From positions 1-64,000 of the forward strand of contig NZ_LIQI01000022.1 of NCBI RefSeq assembly GCF_001418105.1: a stretch of 64,000 nt of DNA, given 5' to 3'. The position numbers and the translations under genes are program-made. The notes beneath the pieces were generated by a model. The model was given only the letters and a program-made list of their open reading frames with translations. It was not told the DNA's origin and did no database searches. The stretch comes from Lacinutrix himadriensis (lineage in GTDB: Bacteria > Bacteroidota > Bacteroidia > Flavobacteriales > Flavobacteriaceae). How positions within the stretch are numbered: position 1 is the first letter of the stretch; each line of letters begins with the position of its first letter. Below are positions 53,101 to 61,600 of this stretch, one piece after another.

Positions 53101-53518
53101 GATTTGGTGAAAGCACAGCCATTTCCCAAGCTATTCCACCACCAAGAGAACCTCCTATAAGTGCAAAAACAGAAGCTATTTCCAGTTTTTCTAAACCAAC
53201 TAAAAATAGTTTTGCAATATCTCTAGCTACAAAATCTTTGTAGTTTTCAATAACAAAACCATCGTATCCATTTCCAGGAATATTAAAAGATAAAACGGTA
53301 TATATATTGGTATCAATGACTTTATCCTGACCAATAACATCATTCCACCAACCGTCTTTTCCAGACACATTACTATTTCCGGTAAGCGCATGATTTACCA
53401 ATACAATTGGTGCCTCGTGCAAAGGCTTTCCAAAAATTTGATAGGATAATTCTATATTTTGAGATACGCCAGAAGCAAGCTCAAAACTAGAAACTGTTAT
53501 ATATTTTAATGCGGCCAT
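50120..53518 (-). CDS. metX-thrA: Homoserine O-acetyltransferase-like domain fused to aspartokinase-homoserine dehydrogenase
   Basis: One open frame of 1132 residues from ATG 53518 (MAALKYITV). Residues 1-325: alpha/beta-hydrolase MetX-like (HALTGNSNVSG, nucleophile region LIGGSLGGGIAWEMA, late SDHGHDAFL). Residues 327-765: aspartokinase (MKVLKFGGKSLAN, TTLGRNGSNYSAALLA, two ACT repeats). Residues about 772-1132: homoserine dehydrogenase (AIFGHGLVGAALI, ETNVGAGLPLIDT). Three steps from aspartate to acetylhomoserine would be on one chain. The join falls at an A5 run (52552-52548); one more A would give a stop and a separate ATG at 52540, so the fusion needs checking. Confidence 0.82.
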   Translation of the reverse strand: MAALKYITVSSFELASGVSQNIELSYQIFGKPLHEAPIVLVNHALTGNSNVSGKDGWWNDVIGQDKVIDTNIYTVLSFNIPGNGYDGFVIENYKDFVARDIAKLFLVGLEKLEIASVFALIGGSLGGGIAWEMAVLSPNLADHLIAVATDWKSTDWLIANCQIQEQFLLNSSNPVHDARMHAMLCYRTPKSFKERFKRSRNAELEIFNVESWLLHHGKKLQERFQLSAYKLMNQLLRSIDVTKDRTDYDAVLKNIKANITIVGVDSDLFFTAEENRETQKQLALSHPNVTYNEINSDHGHDAFLIEFEQLEKIIETIFRPNSKNNKMKVLKFGGKSLANNEGLNNAISIIKNKVENQERITVVVSARDNATNELEAILKKASKKEDYKDAFLAFQEYQIAPLKTIDFSEEFKALETIFEGVSLLGDYSEKIENQVLAYGEILSAKLITALLKRQDVNAHATDARTLIKTEGHFNNSQPIHAITKENVLAHFKQYNGTTVNVVTGFIGSNLKNETTTLGRNGSNYSAALLANYLDAEELQNYTHVNGIYTADPVLVPDAKKIKELSFTEANELANFGATILHAKTIIPLLEKNINLRILNTFNLEDEGTLITAKKDSTQATSLSVLDNVALINLEGRGLLGKVGVDARVFKALSAHDISVSIISQGSSERGIGLIIDADKATQAVIALEREFENDFYSQDVNKIDVVDDVAVISIIGIELSAFHKPFNALIKNQITPLLFNNTFTGKNVSLVVKKEQLLKAANVIHGEVFSSSKKVNLAIFGHGLVGAALINQIISSAKEIEKRKGVKLNIFAISNSKKVALSKNGFTQNWQEEIEEQGIPYTMQDVIAFAEKHHLENLIAIDNTASKTFVEHYNDLVSSGFDLVSSNKIANTIGLDFYKELRKNLDKHQKKYLYETNVGAGLPLIDTIKLLHLSGENITRIRGVFSGSLSYLFNSFSVEDKSFSEVLKDAIDKGFTEPDPREDLCGNDVARKLLILARELDLNNEIEDVVIQNLIPEALQSGDVSVFLNSLEQMNETYSDLKDNQEKNYVLRYIGDLSGNLEDENGATLEVKLVSVPQSSPLGALKGSDSIFEIYTESYGEQPLVIQGAGAGAQVTARGVFGDILRLVENNN

Positions 53519-53596
53519 TATTGCGTTTGGAATAGTAATACATGCTAAGCAAGAGATATTGCGTAGCATGTATTTATGATCACTAATTGATTTGTT

Positions 53597-54889
53597 TTAA
53601 GCTAGAACGGTTTTCTTTAAAACTTCAAAAGCTTCTTTTAAATCCGCTTTTAAATCTTCAATATTTTCAATTCCAACAGACAAACGAATTAAATCTTTTG
53701 TAACTCCCGAAGCTGCTTGCGCCTGCTCATCTAATTGTTGGTGCGTAGTACTTGCTGGATGAATAATTAAAGATTTTGTATCTCCAATATTAGCCAGCAA
53801 AGAGAAAAGCTTGGTAGTATCTGCAATTTTTTTAGCAGATTCGTAACCGCCATCTACTCCAAAAGTCACCACACCACTTTGTCCGTTTGGCAAGTATTTT
53901 CTAGCCAAATCTCTATATTTACTAGTTTCCAATCCTGGATAATTTACCCAATTCACTTCTGGTTGTTCTTGTAACCATTTTGCTAATTCTAGTGCATTTT
54001 GACTATGCTTTTTAATACGTAATTCTAAAGTTTCTAAACCTTGAATAATTTGAAATGCATTAAAAGGACTCAATGCAGCACCATAATCTCTTAATCCTTC
54101 AATTCTAACTTTCGCAATAAAAGCTGCAGCACCAATAGCTTCGCTATAGACTAAACCATGATAACCAGCAGAAGGCTCTGTGAATTCTGGGAATTTTCCG
54201 TTGGTCCAATCAAAAGTTCCAGCGTCAATAATTACGCCTCCTAGGGAAGTTCCGTTACCAGTGATATACTTTGTTAAGGAGTGAATTACAATGTTTGCAC
54301 CGTATTCAATTGGATTTAATAAAGAAGGTGTAGCTACGGTATTATCTACAATTAAAGGCACTTTGCTAGTTTTAGCTTCTTTAGAAATAGCTTCCAAATC
54401 CAGAACATCTAGTTTAGGGTTTCCTAAAGACTCTACAAAAAATGCTCTTGTATTTTCTTGGGTTGCTTTTTTAAAATTTTCTGCGTCGGAAGGATCTACA
54501 AAAGTAGTCGTAATACCATGTCTTGGCAAAGTAACGCTTAACAAATTGTATGTTCCTCCGTACAAGCTGCTAGATGCAACAATATGGTCTCCCGCTTTTA
54601 AAAGGGTTAGTAAAGTTGTAGAAATAGCTGCAGTTCCAGAGGCTGTTGCTACTGCTGCGATACCTCCTTCAAGAGCTGCTAATCGTTGTTCTAAAATGTC
54701 GTTTGTAGGATTATTTAATCGGGTGTAAATAAATCCTGGAACCGAAAGATTAAATCTTCCTGCGGCATCATCCGAATCATCAAAAACATAAGAGGATGTT
54801 TGATAAATAGGGACTGCTCTGGTTCCTGCTGTTTGACTAACGTCGTGTCCTGCGTGCAACGCTTTGGTTGCGAATTTTTGTGTACTCAT
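53597..54889 (-). CDS. metY: O-acetylhomoserine aminocarboxypropyltransferase (sulfhydrylase)
   Basis: PLP enzyme converting O-acetylhomoserine and sulfide to homocysteine. The ATG at 54889 (MSTQKFATKALHAGHD) gives 430 residues; the earlier frame start is inside the leader. Schiff-base Lys in VIHSLTKYITGNGTSLGG. Other features: FIYTRLNNPTNDILEQR, HPASTTHQQL. First gene of the methionine part of the cluster, under a SAM-I riboswitch. Confidence 0.92.
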   Translation of the reverse strand: MSTQKFATKALHAGHDVSQTAGTRAVPIYQTSSYVFDDSDDAAGRFNLSVPGFIYTRLNNPTNDILEQRLAALEGGIAAVATASGTAAISTTLLTLLKAGDHIVASSSLYGGTYNLLSVTLPRHGITTTFVDPSDAENFKKATQENTRAFFVESLGNPKLDVLDLEAISKEAKTSKVPLIVDNTVATPSLLNPIEYGANIVIHSLTKYITGNGTSLGGVIIDAGTFDWTNGKFPEFTEPSAGYHGLVYSEAIGAAAFIAKVRIEGLRDYGAALSPFNAFQIIQGLETLELRIKKHSQNALELAKWLQEQPEVNWVNYPGLETSKYRDLARKYLPNGQSGVVTFGVDGGYESAKKIADTTKLFSLLANIGDTKSLIIHPASTTHQQLDEQAQAASGVTKDLIRLSVGIENIEDLKADLKEAFEVLKKTVLA

Positions 54890-54961
54890 TTTTCTAAGTT
54901 TTGAATTAAAATAAATTAAACCAAAAGCCAATAAGCCTCGTGAGAAGCGTACTTAATAGAA

Positions 54962-55002
54962 AAATGTTAAAAAGAAAATACTAATTACAGATGAGTAATT
55001 AG
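54962..55002 (-). terminator. Riboswitch-controlled terminator before metY
   Basis: CTAATTAC (55002-54995) and GTAATTAG (54988-54981) form an 8-bp stem followed on the minus strand by TATTTTCTTTTT. It lies just after the SAM-I aptamer, where an expression platform is expected. Confidence 0.65.
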
Positions 55003-55008
55003 ATTTGA

Positions 55009-55127
55009 GTTATCTATCCAATATTTCGATTAATGAATCGAACATTAAGTAGAATTTAGCACCTTCATAGTAAATCTAAGGGTTGCTAAGGCTTCAGCGA
55101 GTCTATCTCTCCACCTTTCTTGATAAC
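55009..55127 (-). promoter_or_regulatory. SAM-I riboswitch (S box) upstream of metY
   Basis: On the minus strand: GTTATCAAGAAAGGTGGAGA, GACTCGCTGAAGCC, TTAGCAACC, AAGGTGCTAAATTCTAC, closing GATAAC. Conserved SAM-I elements in order, with an adjacent terminator. Confidence 0.92.
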
Positions 55128-55188
55128 ATTTCGGAAATTTTTTAATACAAATTTTTTCGTTACTTCCATATTTTTAAATCCGCATTTA

Positions 55189-55196
55189 CAAAAGTA
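55189..55196 (-). promoter_or_regulatory. Candidate -7 box of the metY transcript
   Basis: TACTTTTG (minus strand) fits TAnnTTTG and is about 60 bases upstream of the riboswitch. No clear -33 box. The remaining gap to 55361 is AT-rich without other recognisable features. Confidence 0.4.
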
Positions 55197-55361
55197 AACT
55201 GTGGTGTTAAAAATATTTTGTGTCTGCAACTTTGAGATTAAAAATTTTTCCTTTTCAGTAAGTGTTTGAACTTTGTGAGCACAAATATTGCATCACAAAA
55301 GTTTAATATCCAAATTTTTTTAAGCTTTTTTTATTTCTTTTTTTTGAAATCCGTAAAATAT

Positions 55362-56909
55362 CTATGCATAATTTTCAAGATACTTGTCTTTGATAACCTG
55401 GCCTACAGGCTTATTTTCAATTTTACTTTCTAGCCAAGAAATAATATCTAAATATAAAAATGCACGACGTTCATATGGATGATCTTCATATTGCTTTAAA
55501 ACTTCTAACAGTTTTTTGAACTCTTTTTTAAGGTCTTGCGGATAAATATCTTGTAAACCTCTAATGAATTTTATCATCTCTTTTTGCACTTCATGCAAAT
55601 CATTCATCTTAATTAAAAACTTATACGTACTTCTCAGCAAGGTTTCTAAATGATAATCTAAACCTGCTTCATAATGCGCTACAAGATTTAAAACTCTAGA
55701 AAAACAGAGTAAATCTTCTCGCATAGAAAGTGTTTTATTGGATATAATTTTATCTAAATATCTAATACATTCTTTATTATTTCCTGCTCCAAAATGCATA
55801 CTTGCAAACTTGTAATAGAAAACCATTTTATGATGTGCATCAATTTTAGTTTTGAATGGGATTAATTCCTTTTCAATTTGTGGAATAAGCGACAAACCCT
55901 CATTAAAACTACCATCGATGAAGTGTGCATTTATTTTATGAAAATTAGTGTAAAGAAAAACTAAGGTTGCTACATTTTCGTCTTTAGGAAAATTATCTGC
56001 ATTTGCTGTAGTTTGAAACTCGGTTAATTTTTCAATAAACTTAGGCTTATTTCTAATAAAAAAGATGGCTTCTAAAAGGTAATTATTTCCTTTTAAAAAG
56101 AATACTGGATTTAGATTTATCATACTTGGATTCTGATAAAATAAATCGACCCATTTGGAAGCATATTTATAACAATTTAAAAAATCTTGCAGTAAAAAAC
56201 TATACCATAAATGTGCTTTATAAAACCATAATTTCTCTCTAAAGCCTACTTTAGTTATATCAAACTTAGGTAGTCTTTTATTGAAATAATCGGTTACTAA
56301 AAGGCTTTCTTCTTCGTTTTTAACATAACCCGTTTTTAAAATAATACTGTACAGTTGCAGGGATAAATTTGATAACTTACTAGCAATAACATTTAAAGAA
56401 CTTATCTCTTTTGCTTGCATAGCAAGCTCATCTGCACGCGTACTTATACTTCGTGTTATGTATTGGGATTCTATTATTTTTTCTAATTCAATAATCTCAA
56501 AAGCAGCATTCTTTTCTTCATTAATAATTGCTAATTCTTTTGCTTTATCGAGTATTTTTAAACTTTGCTTATATAATCCTTTATGATATAAAATAGAAGC
56601 AAAATCTAATTGTTCTCTAATTTGAGAACGTATATTTTGGTGCGAAGGATTTAGTTTTAAGCTAATTAAAATTTGCTTGTACAAATGTGCTTTTACATTA
56701 GCAATCTGCTGTTTTTTAACAATACCACTTTTTATAATAGCCGTTTCATCATATCCTGAAGCCTTATCCAATAAATTAAATAATTTTAAAAATTTAGAAT
56801 CTGAATTCACCCCAAGTCTGCCCACGTACAACTTAAATTGTCGCTTTTCAGACTTAGTTAAAGATTTAACTAATAAAAATAAATTATCTTTTTGTTCTTT
56901 AGTTATCAA
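55362..56909 (-). CDS. Hypothetical helical-repeat protein
   Basis: A 515-residue soluble, almost wholly helical protein without signal peptide. It begins MITKEQKDNLFLLVKSLTKS and continues with degenerate TPR/SEL-like helical pairs (for example ILYHKGLYKQSLKILDKAKEL and SMHFGAGNNKECIRYLDKII). It looks like a widely conserved flavobacterial protein of unknown role, possibly a scaffold. It is divergent from leuA with about 145 bp between the starts. Confidence 0.65.
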   Translation of the reverse strand: MITKEQKDNLFLLVKSLTKSEKRQFKLYVGRLGVNSDSKFLKLFNLLDKASGYDETAIIKSGIVKKQQIANVKAHLYKQILISLKLNPSHQNIRSQIREQLDFASILYHKGLYKQSLKILDKAKELAIINEEKNAAFEIIELEKIIESQYITRSISTRADELAMQAKEISSLNVIASKLSNLSLQLYSIILKTGYVKNEEESLLVTDYFNKRLPKFDITKVGFREKLWFYKAHLWYSFLLQDFLNCYKYASKWVDLFYQNPSMINLNPVFFLKGNNYLLEAIFFIRNKPKFIEKLTEFQTTANADNFPKDENVATLVFLYTNFHKINAHFIDGSFNEGLSLIPQIEKELIPFKTKIDAHHKMVFYYKFASMHFGAGNNKECIRYLDKIISNKTLSMREDLLCFSRVLNLVAHYEAGLDYHLETLLRSTYKFLIKMNDLHEVQKEMIKFIRGLQDIYPQDLKKEFKKLLEVLKQYEDHPYERRAFLYLDIISWLESKIENKPVGQVIKDKYLENYA

Positions 56910-57053
56910 TAGAATATTCTTTTAACTATTTGATTTTCAGTGTTTTGAATTTGGTTTGTGCTTTTGAGCATCGTAAAAGTAAATCAAAAACAAATAATAA
57001 TACCCAATCAAAATATAAATTCGTAATACAATACTAAAAATATATTTTGATAT

Positions 57054-58229
57054 ATGTCAAATAATAATATACAAATCTTCGATACAACACTGCGTGATGG
57101 GGAACAAGTTCCTGGTTGCAAACTGAACACAGAACAAAAAGTTGTAATTGCAGAACAGCTAGACGAACTTGGAGTAGATGTCATTGAAGCAGGTTTTCCC
57201 GTCTCTAGTCCAGGCGATTTTAAATCTGTTCAAGAAATTGCGAAAATTGTAAAAAACGCTACCGTTTGTGGTTTAACTAGAGCTGTAGAAAACGACATAA
57301 AAGTTGCTGCCGAGGCATTAAAATATGCTAAAAAACCAAGAATACATACAGGTATTGGCACATCAGACTCTCATATTCTACATAAGTTCAAGTCGAATAA
57401 AGAAGCGATAATAGAACGTGCTTATGATGCTGTAAAATATGCAAAGTCCTTTGTTGAAGATGTAGAATTTTACGCAGAAGACGCAGGAAGAACAGATAAC
57501 GAATATTTAGCAAGAGTTTGCGAAGCTGCCATTAGCGCTGGAGCAACTGTTTTAAATATCCCAGATACTACAGGATATTGCTTACCGAGTGAATATGGCG
57601 CAAAAATCAAATATTTAAAGGAAAACGTAAAAGGCATTGAAAAGGCAATTTTATCTTGTCATTGTCATAACGATTTAGGTTTAGCGACTGCTAATTCTAT
57701 TGAAGGTGTTATAAATGGTGCACGCCAAATTGAATGTACTATTAACGGTATTGGTGAACGTGCAGGAAATACGGCTTTAGAGGAAGTCGTCATGGTATTA
57801 AAACAACATCCATACCTAAATCTAGATACCAATATTAAAACCGAAATGCTTTACGGAATCAGTCAACTAGTTTCTGATAGCATGGGAATTTACACACAAC
57901 CAAACAAAGCAATTGTTGGCGCAAATGCTTTTGCCCACAGCTCTGGAATACACCAAGATGGTGTTATTAAAAATCGTGAAACTTATGAAATAATTGACCC
58001 TAAAGATGTTGGCGTAACAGAATCTGCTATTGTTTTAACAGCAAGAAGTGGTAGAGCAGCTTTAGCGTATAGATCTAAAAATATTGGTTATGAATTAACC
58101 AAATTGCAATTAGATGAAATTTATGCAAGTTTTTTAACTTTTGCCGACAACAAGAAAGAAATTAATGATTCAGATATTCATCAAATCATTGAAGCAAGTA
58201 AAGTATACCAACAAATAATTAGCGCATAG
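57054..58229 (+). CDS. leuA: 2-isopropylmalate synthase, short form
   Basis: Condenses acetyl-CoA with 2-oxoisovalerate, the first step of leucine synthesis. The 391 residues contain [12 protein letters not shown], the metal ligands in [15 protein letters not shown] (H-x-H), and [13 protein letters not shown]. It ends near residue 390 and so lacks the ~120-residue C-terminal LeuA dimerisation/allosteric domain that binds leucine in longer enzymes. Gene order leuA-leuC-leuD-leuB confirms the pathway. The 56910-57053 leader shows no leader peptide with Leu codons. Confidence 0.9.
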   Translation: MSNNNIQIFDTTLRDGEQVPGCKLNTEQKVVIAEQLDELGVDVIEAGFPVSSPGDFKSVQEIAKIVKNATVCGLTRAVENDIKVAAEALKYAKKPRIHTGIGTSDSHILHKFKSNKEAIIERAYDAVKYAKSFVEDVEFYAEDAGRTDNEYLARVCEAAISAGATVLNIPDTTGYCLPSEYGAKIKYLKENVKGIEKAILSCHCHNDLGLATANSIEGVINGARQIECTINGIGERAGNTALEEVVMVLKQHPYLNLDTNIKTEMLYGISQLVSDSMGIYTQPNKAIVGANAFAHSSGIHQDGVIKNRETYEIIDPKDVGVTESAIVLTARSGRAALAYRSKNIGYELTKLQLDEIYASFLTFADNKKEINDSDIHQIIEASKVYQQIISA

Positions 58230-58263
58230 TTAATTAAAATTACCGCTTTCGCGGAAAACAAAT

Positions 58264-59664
58264 ATGAGTAAGAAAACACTATTCGATAAGGTCTGGGATG
58301 CACATGTGGTAGATACTATAGAAAATGGTCCACAGGTACTTTATATAGACAAACATTTAATACACGAAGTAACAAGTCCGCAAGCTTTTAATGAATTAGA
58401 AGATCGCGGAATTCCTGTTTTTAGACCAGAACAAATTGTTGCTACAGCAGATCACAATACACCAACACAAAATCAAGATCAACCGATTAAGGATGAATTA
58501 TCTAGAAAACAACTAGAACAGCTATCTATTAATTGCGAAAAAAATAATATTACACTGTACCAATTAGGACATAAATACAATGGTATTGTGCACGTAATGG
58601 CTCCAGAATTAGGTTTCACACAACCAGGAATGACGATGGTTTGTGGCGATAGTCACACCTCAACACATGGTGCTTTTGGTACTATTGCTTTTGGAATAGG
58701 AACAAGTCAAGTCGCACAAGTTTTTGCTAGCCAATGTTTATTACTTACAAAACCAAAAAGCTTAAGAGTTTCGGTAAACGGAAAACTGAAAGCTGGCGTT
58801 TTACCAAAAGATGTTATCTTATATATTATTTCGAAACTAGGTACCAATTCTGGAACCGGATATTTTTGCGAATATGCAGGAAATGTTTTTGAAGAGATGA
58901 GCATGGAAGGAAGAATGACCGTTTGTAATATGAGTATTGAAATGGGCGCTCGAGGCGGAATGATTGCACCAGACCAAACCACTTTTGATTATGTAGAAGG
59001 AAGAGAATTTGCTCCAAAAGGAGAAGATTTCGATAAAAAAGTAGCCTATTGGAAAACGTTACCAACAGACGAAGGCGCTACTTTTGACCAAGAATATTTT
59101 CTAGATGCAGCAGATATAGAACCAATGATTACCTATGGTACTAATCCTGGAATGGGAATTAAAATTACTGAAAACATCCCGACAGAAGACAATGCTTCCT
59201 TCAAAAAATCTTTGGAGTACATGAACTTTAAAGCTGGAGAAAGCTTAATAAACAAACCTATTAATTTTGTGTTTATAGGAAGCTGTACCAATTCTAGAAT
59301 TGAAGATTTTAGAGTGGCGGCAAATTACATAAAAGGAAAGCAAAAAGCCGATAATGTTACTGCTTGGTTGGTTCCAGGAAGTAAACAAGTAGAAGCTCAA
59401 ATTATAGAAGAAGGATTAAAAGATGTTTTTGATGCCGCTGGATTTGAATTAAGACAGCCAGGTTGTTCTGCATGTTTAGCTATGAATGATGATAAAATTC
59501 CGCAAGGCGAATATTGCGTTTCTACTTCTAACAGAAATTTTGAAGGACGACAAGGACAAGGTTCTAGAACCATTCTTGCTAGTCCGTTAGTAGCAGCAGC
59601 AACAGCAATTGCGGGAAAAATAATAGATGTAACACAAGAGATTGAAGAATTAGAACTTGTTTAA
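58264..59664 (+). CDS. leuC: 3-isopropylmalate dehydratase large subunit
   Basis: Aconitase-family protein; with LeuD isomerises isopropylmalate. The 466 residues carry the 4Fe-4S ligands in FIGSCTNSR and [10 protein letters not shown] (C…C-x2-C), plus [15 protein letters not shown] and [12 protein letters not shown]. Normal length. A short hairpin, CCGC/GCGG around TTTC, lies a few bases before the ATG. Confidence 0.96.
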   Translation: MSKKTLFDKVWDAHVVDTIENGPQVLYIDKHLIHEVTSPQAFNELEDRGIPVFRPEQIVATADHNTPTQNQDQPIKDELSRKQLEQLSINCEKNNITLYQLGHKYNGIVHVMAPELGFTQPGMTMVCGDSHTSTHGAFGTIAFGIGTSQVAQVFASQCLLLTKPKSLRVSVNGKLKAGVLPKDVILYIISKLGTNSGTGYFCEYAGNVFEEMSMEGRMTVCNMSIEMGARGGMIAPDQTTFDYVEGREFAPKGEDFDKKVAYWKTLPTDEGATFDQEYFLDAADIEPMITYGTNPGMGIKITENIPTEDNASFKKSLEYMNFKAGESLINKPINFVFIGSCTNSRIEDFRVAANYIKGKQKADNVTAWLVPGSKQVEAQIIEEGLKDVFDAAGFELRQPGCSACLAMNDDKIPQGEYCVSTSNRNFEGRQGQGSRTILASPLVAAATAIAGKIIDVTQEIEELELV

Positions 59665-59726
59665 GATTTAATTCGGAAAAAGACCAAACAGGTTTTATAA
59701 ATAAAAGAATAACTAATTAAAAGAGA

Positions 59727-59744
59727 TTCCTGTTTTCGCAGGAA
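59727..59744 (+). repeat. TTCCTG/CAGGAA hairpin before leuD
   Basis: TTCCTGTTTTCGCAGGAA ends six bases before the leuD ATG. Same family as 34142-34161, 37288-37307 and 60456-60473. Confidence 0.6.
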
Positions 59745-59750
59745 GTTGAG

Positions 59751-60341
59751 ATGGAAAAATTTACAACATTACAGTCTAGAGCAATTCCGTTACAAATTGA
59801 GAATGTCGATACCGATCAAATTATTCCTGCGCGTTTTTTAAAAGCGACAGATAAAAAGGGATTTGGCGACAATGTTTTTAGAGATTGGAGATATAAAAAA
59901 GATGGATCTGTAAACGCAGAGTTCGCACTTAATAACGATAATTACTCAGGAACTATTTTAGTAGCTGGAGATAATTTTGGTTGTGGCTCTAGTAGAGAAC
60001 ATGCTGCCTGGGCTTTAACCGGTTATGGTTTTAAGGTAGTTGTTTCTAGTTTTTTTGCAGATATTTTTAAAGGAAATGCTTTAAATAATGGTTTGCTACC
60101 TGTTCAGGTTAGTGAAGGGTTTTTAAAAGAATTATTAAATACTATTGAAAATAATCCGGAGACTGAAATAATTGTTAATTTAGACGCGCAAATTATTTCG
60201 GTAGAGAACAGTAATGTATCGGAAGCTTTTGAAATTGACTCATACAAAAAAACCTGTATGATTAATGGCTATGACGATATTGACTATTTACTTAGCAAAA
60301 AAACAGAGATTGAAGCCTTTGAAAATGCAACTAGCATATAA
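59751..60341 (+). CDS. leuD: 3-isopropylmalate dehydratase small subunit
   Basis: Swivelling domain partner of LeuC. The 196 residues include [28 protein letters not shown] and [11 protein letters not shown], all typical. The start directly follows the hairpin at 59727-59744. The 138-base gap to leuB contains a dispersed repeat and another hairpin. Confidence 0.95.
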   Translation: MEKFTTLQSRAIPLQIENVDTDQIIPARFLKATDKKGFGDNVFRDWRYKKDGSVNAEFALNNDNYSGTILVAGDNFGCGSSREHAAWALTGYGFKVVVSSFFADIFKGNALNNGLLPVQVSEGFLKELLNTIENNPETEIIVNLDAQIISVENSNVSEAFEIDSYKKTCMINGYDDIDYLLSKKTEIEAFENATSI

Positions 60342-60343
60342 GC

Positions 60344-60421
60344 GCGTTAGCGATTGCAGTGGCATCCTTTTTGAGGTACAAAAAAAGATATAACGAAAAG
60401 CGCGACCTTTAGGTAACGCAA
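60344..60421 (-). repeat. Dispersed GCGTTA-type repeat, copy 3
   Basis: Between leuD and leuB. Minus strand: GCGTTACCTAAAGGTCGCGC, TTTTCGTTATATC, a palindromic middle TTTTTTTGTACC/AAAAAGG, and ATGCCACTGCAATCGCTAACGC. Ends are inverted GCGTTA/TAACGC. Confidence 0.65.
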
Positions 60422-60455
60422 AAAAATAAAAACTAATTAAGATTGTAGGGAGAGG

Positions 60456-60473
60456 TTCCTGCTTTCGCAGGAA
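60456..60473 (+). repeat. TTCCTGC/GCAGGAA hairpin before leuB
   Basis: TTCCTGCTTTCGCAGGAA ends six bases before the leuB ATG at 60479, at the position where a ribosome would bind. Confidence 0.6.
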
Positions 60474-60478
60474 ATAAT

Positions 60479-61597
60479 ATGAAACTAAACATAGCAGTTT
60501 TACCAGGAGATGGTATTGGCCCAGAAGTGACAAAGCAGGCAATTAAGGCTTTACAAGCAATTGCTTTAGAATTTGATCATTCCTTTTCATTTACGCATGC
60601 TTCTGTTGGAGCGATTGCCATTGACGAAACCGGAAATCCGTTGCCAGAAGAAACATTAGATGTTTGTGAAGCAAATGACGCCATTTTATTTGGTGCGATT
60701 GGAGCTCCGAAATACGATAACAATCCAGATGCAAAGGTGCGTCCAGAACAAGGTTTATTGCGTTTACGTAAATCCTTAGGTTTATACGCAAACATTAGAC
60801 CTGTAAAGGCTTACGAAACTTTAATTGACAAATCTCCTTTGAAAAAAGAGATTATTGAAGGTACAGATATTAGTATCTATAGAGAGTTAACTGGCGGAAT
60901 TTATTTTGGTGAAAAACAATTAAGTGAAGATGGTAATACGGCTTCGGACTTATGTTTATACACCAGAGTAGAAATTGAACGCATTGCACATTTAGCCTTT
61001 AAAGCTGCAGGGTCGAGAAGAAACAAAGTGACTTTAGTAGATAAAGCAAATGTTCTGGAAAGTTCTAGACTTTGGCGAAAAGTGGTTAAAGAAGTTGCTA
61101 CAGAATATCCTGAGGTTACTCTAGATTTCTTATTTGTAGATAATGCTGCCATGCAAATGATTTTAAACCCAAAACAGTTTGATGTTATTTTAACAGAGAA
61201 TATGTTTGGCGATATTATTAGTGATGAAGCTAGTGTAATTGGTGGTTCTATTGGTTTATTAGCTTCGGCATCTGTTGGCGATAAATATGCCATGTTTGAG
61301 CCTATTCACGGTTCGTACCCGGAAGCTACCGGAAAAGGGATTGCAAATCCAATTGCTTCTATTTTATCTGCTGCCATGTTATTAGAGCATTTTGATTTAT
61401 TTGAAGAAGCAGAATTAATTAGAAAAGCGGTTGAAAAATCGTTACTTCTTAATATTACAACGCCAGATTTAAATACAGAATACAGCAATGTAACGACATC
61501 TAAAGTTGGTGATTTCATTGCAGATTACATTTCTAACCCTAAAGATTCTAATCTTAATTTCAACAATATACATTTAGGTCAATCTACTATCATATAA
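60479..61597 (+). CDS. leuB: 3-isopropylmalate dehydrogenase
   Basis: NAD-dependent oxidative decarboxylase forming 2-oxoisocaproate. The 372 residues contain LPGDGIGPEVTKQA, RPEQGLLRLRKSLGLYANIRP, LTENMFGDIISDEASVIGG and EPIHGSYPEATGKGIANP. Length is typical. It ends three bases before the ppc start, so ppc is probably the last gene of the leu operon. Confidence 0.96.
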   Translation: MKLNIAVLPGDGIGPEVTKQAIKALQAIALEFDHSFSFTHASVGAIAIDETGNPLPEETLDVCEANDAILFGAIGAPKYDNNPDAKVRPEQGLLRLRKSLGLYANIRPVKAYETLIDKSPLKKEIIEGTDISIYRELTGGIYFGEKQLSEDGNTASDLCLYTRVEIERIAHLAFKAAGSRRNKVTLVDKANVLESSRLWRKVVKEVATEYPEVTLDFLFVDNAAMQMILNPKQFDVILTENMFGDIISDEASVIGGSIGLLASASVGDKYAMFEPIHGSYPEATGKGIANPIASILSAAMLLEHFDLFEEAELIRKAVEKSLLLNITTPDLNTEYSNVTTSKVGDFIADYISNPKDSNLNFNNIHLGQSTII

Positions 61598-61600
61598 CAT

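Noticed and set aside
57036-57047. TATATTTTG before leuA as a -7 promoter box
   Set aside because: It does not fit TAnnTTTG without an extra base and has no -33 partner; it would leave almost no leader.
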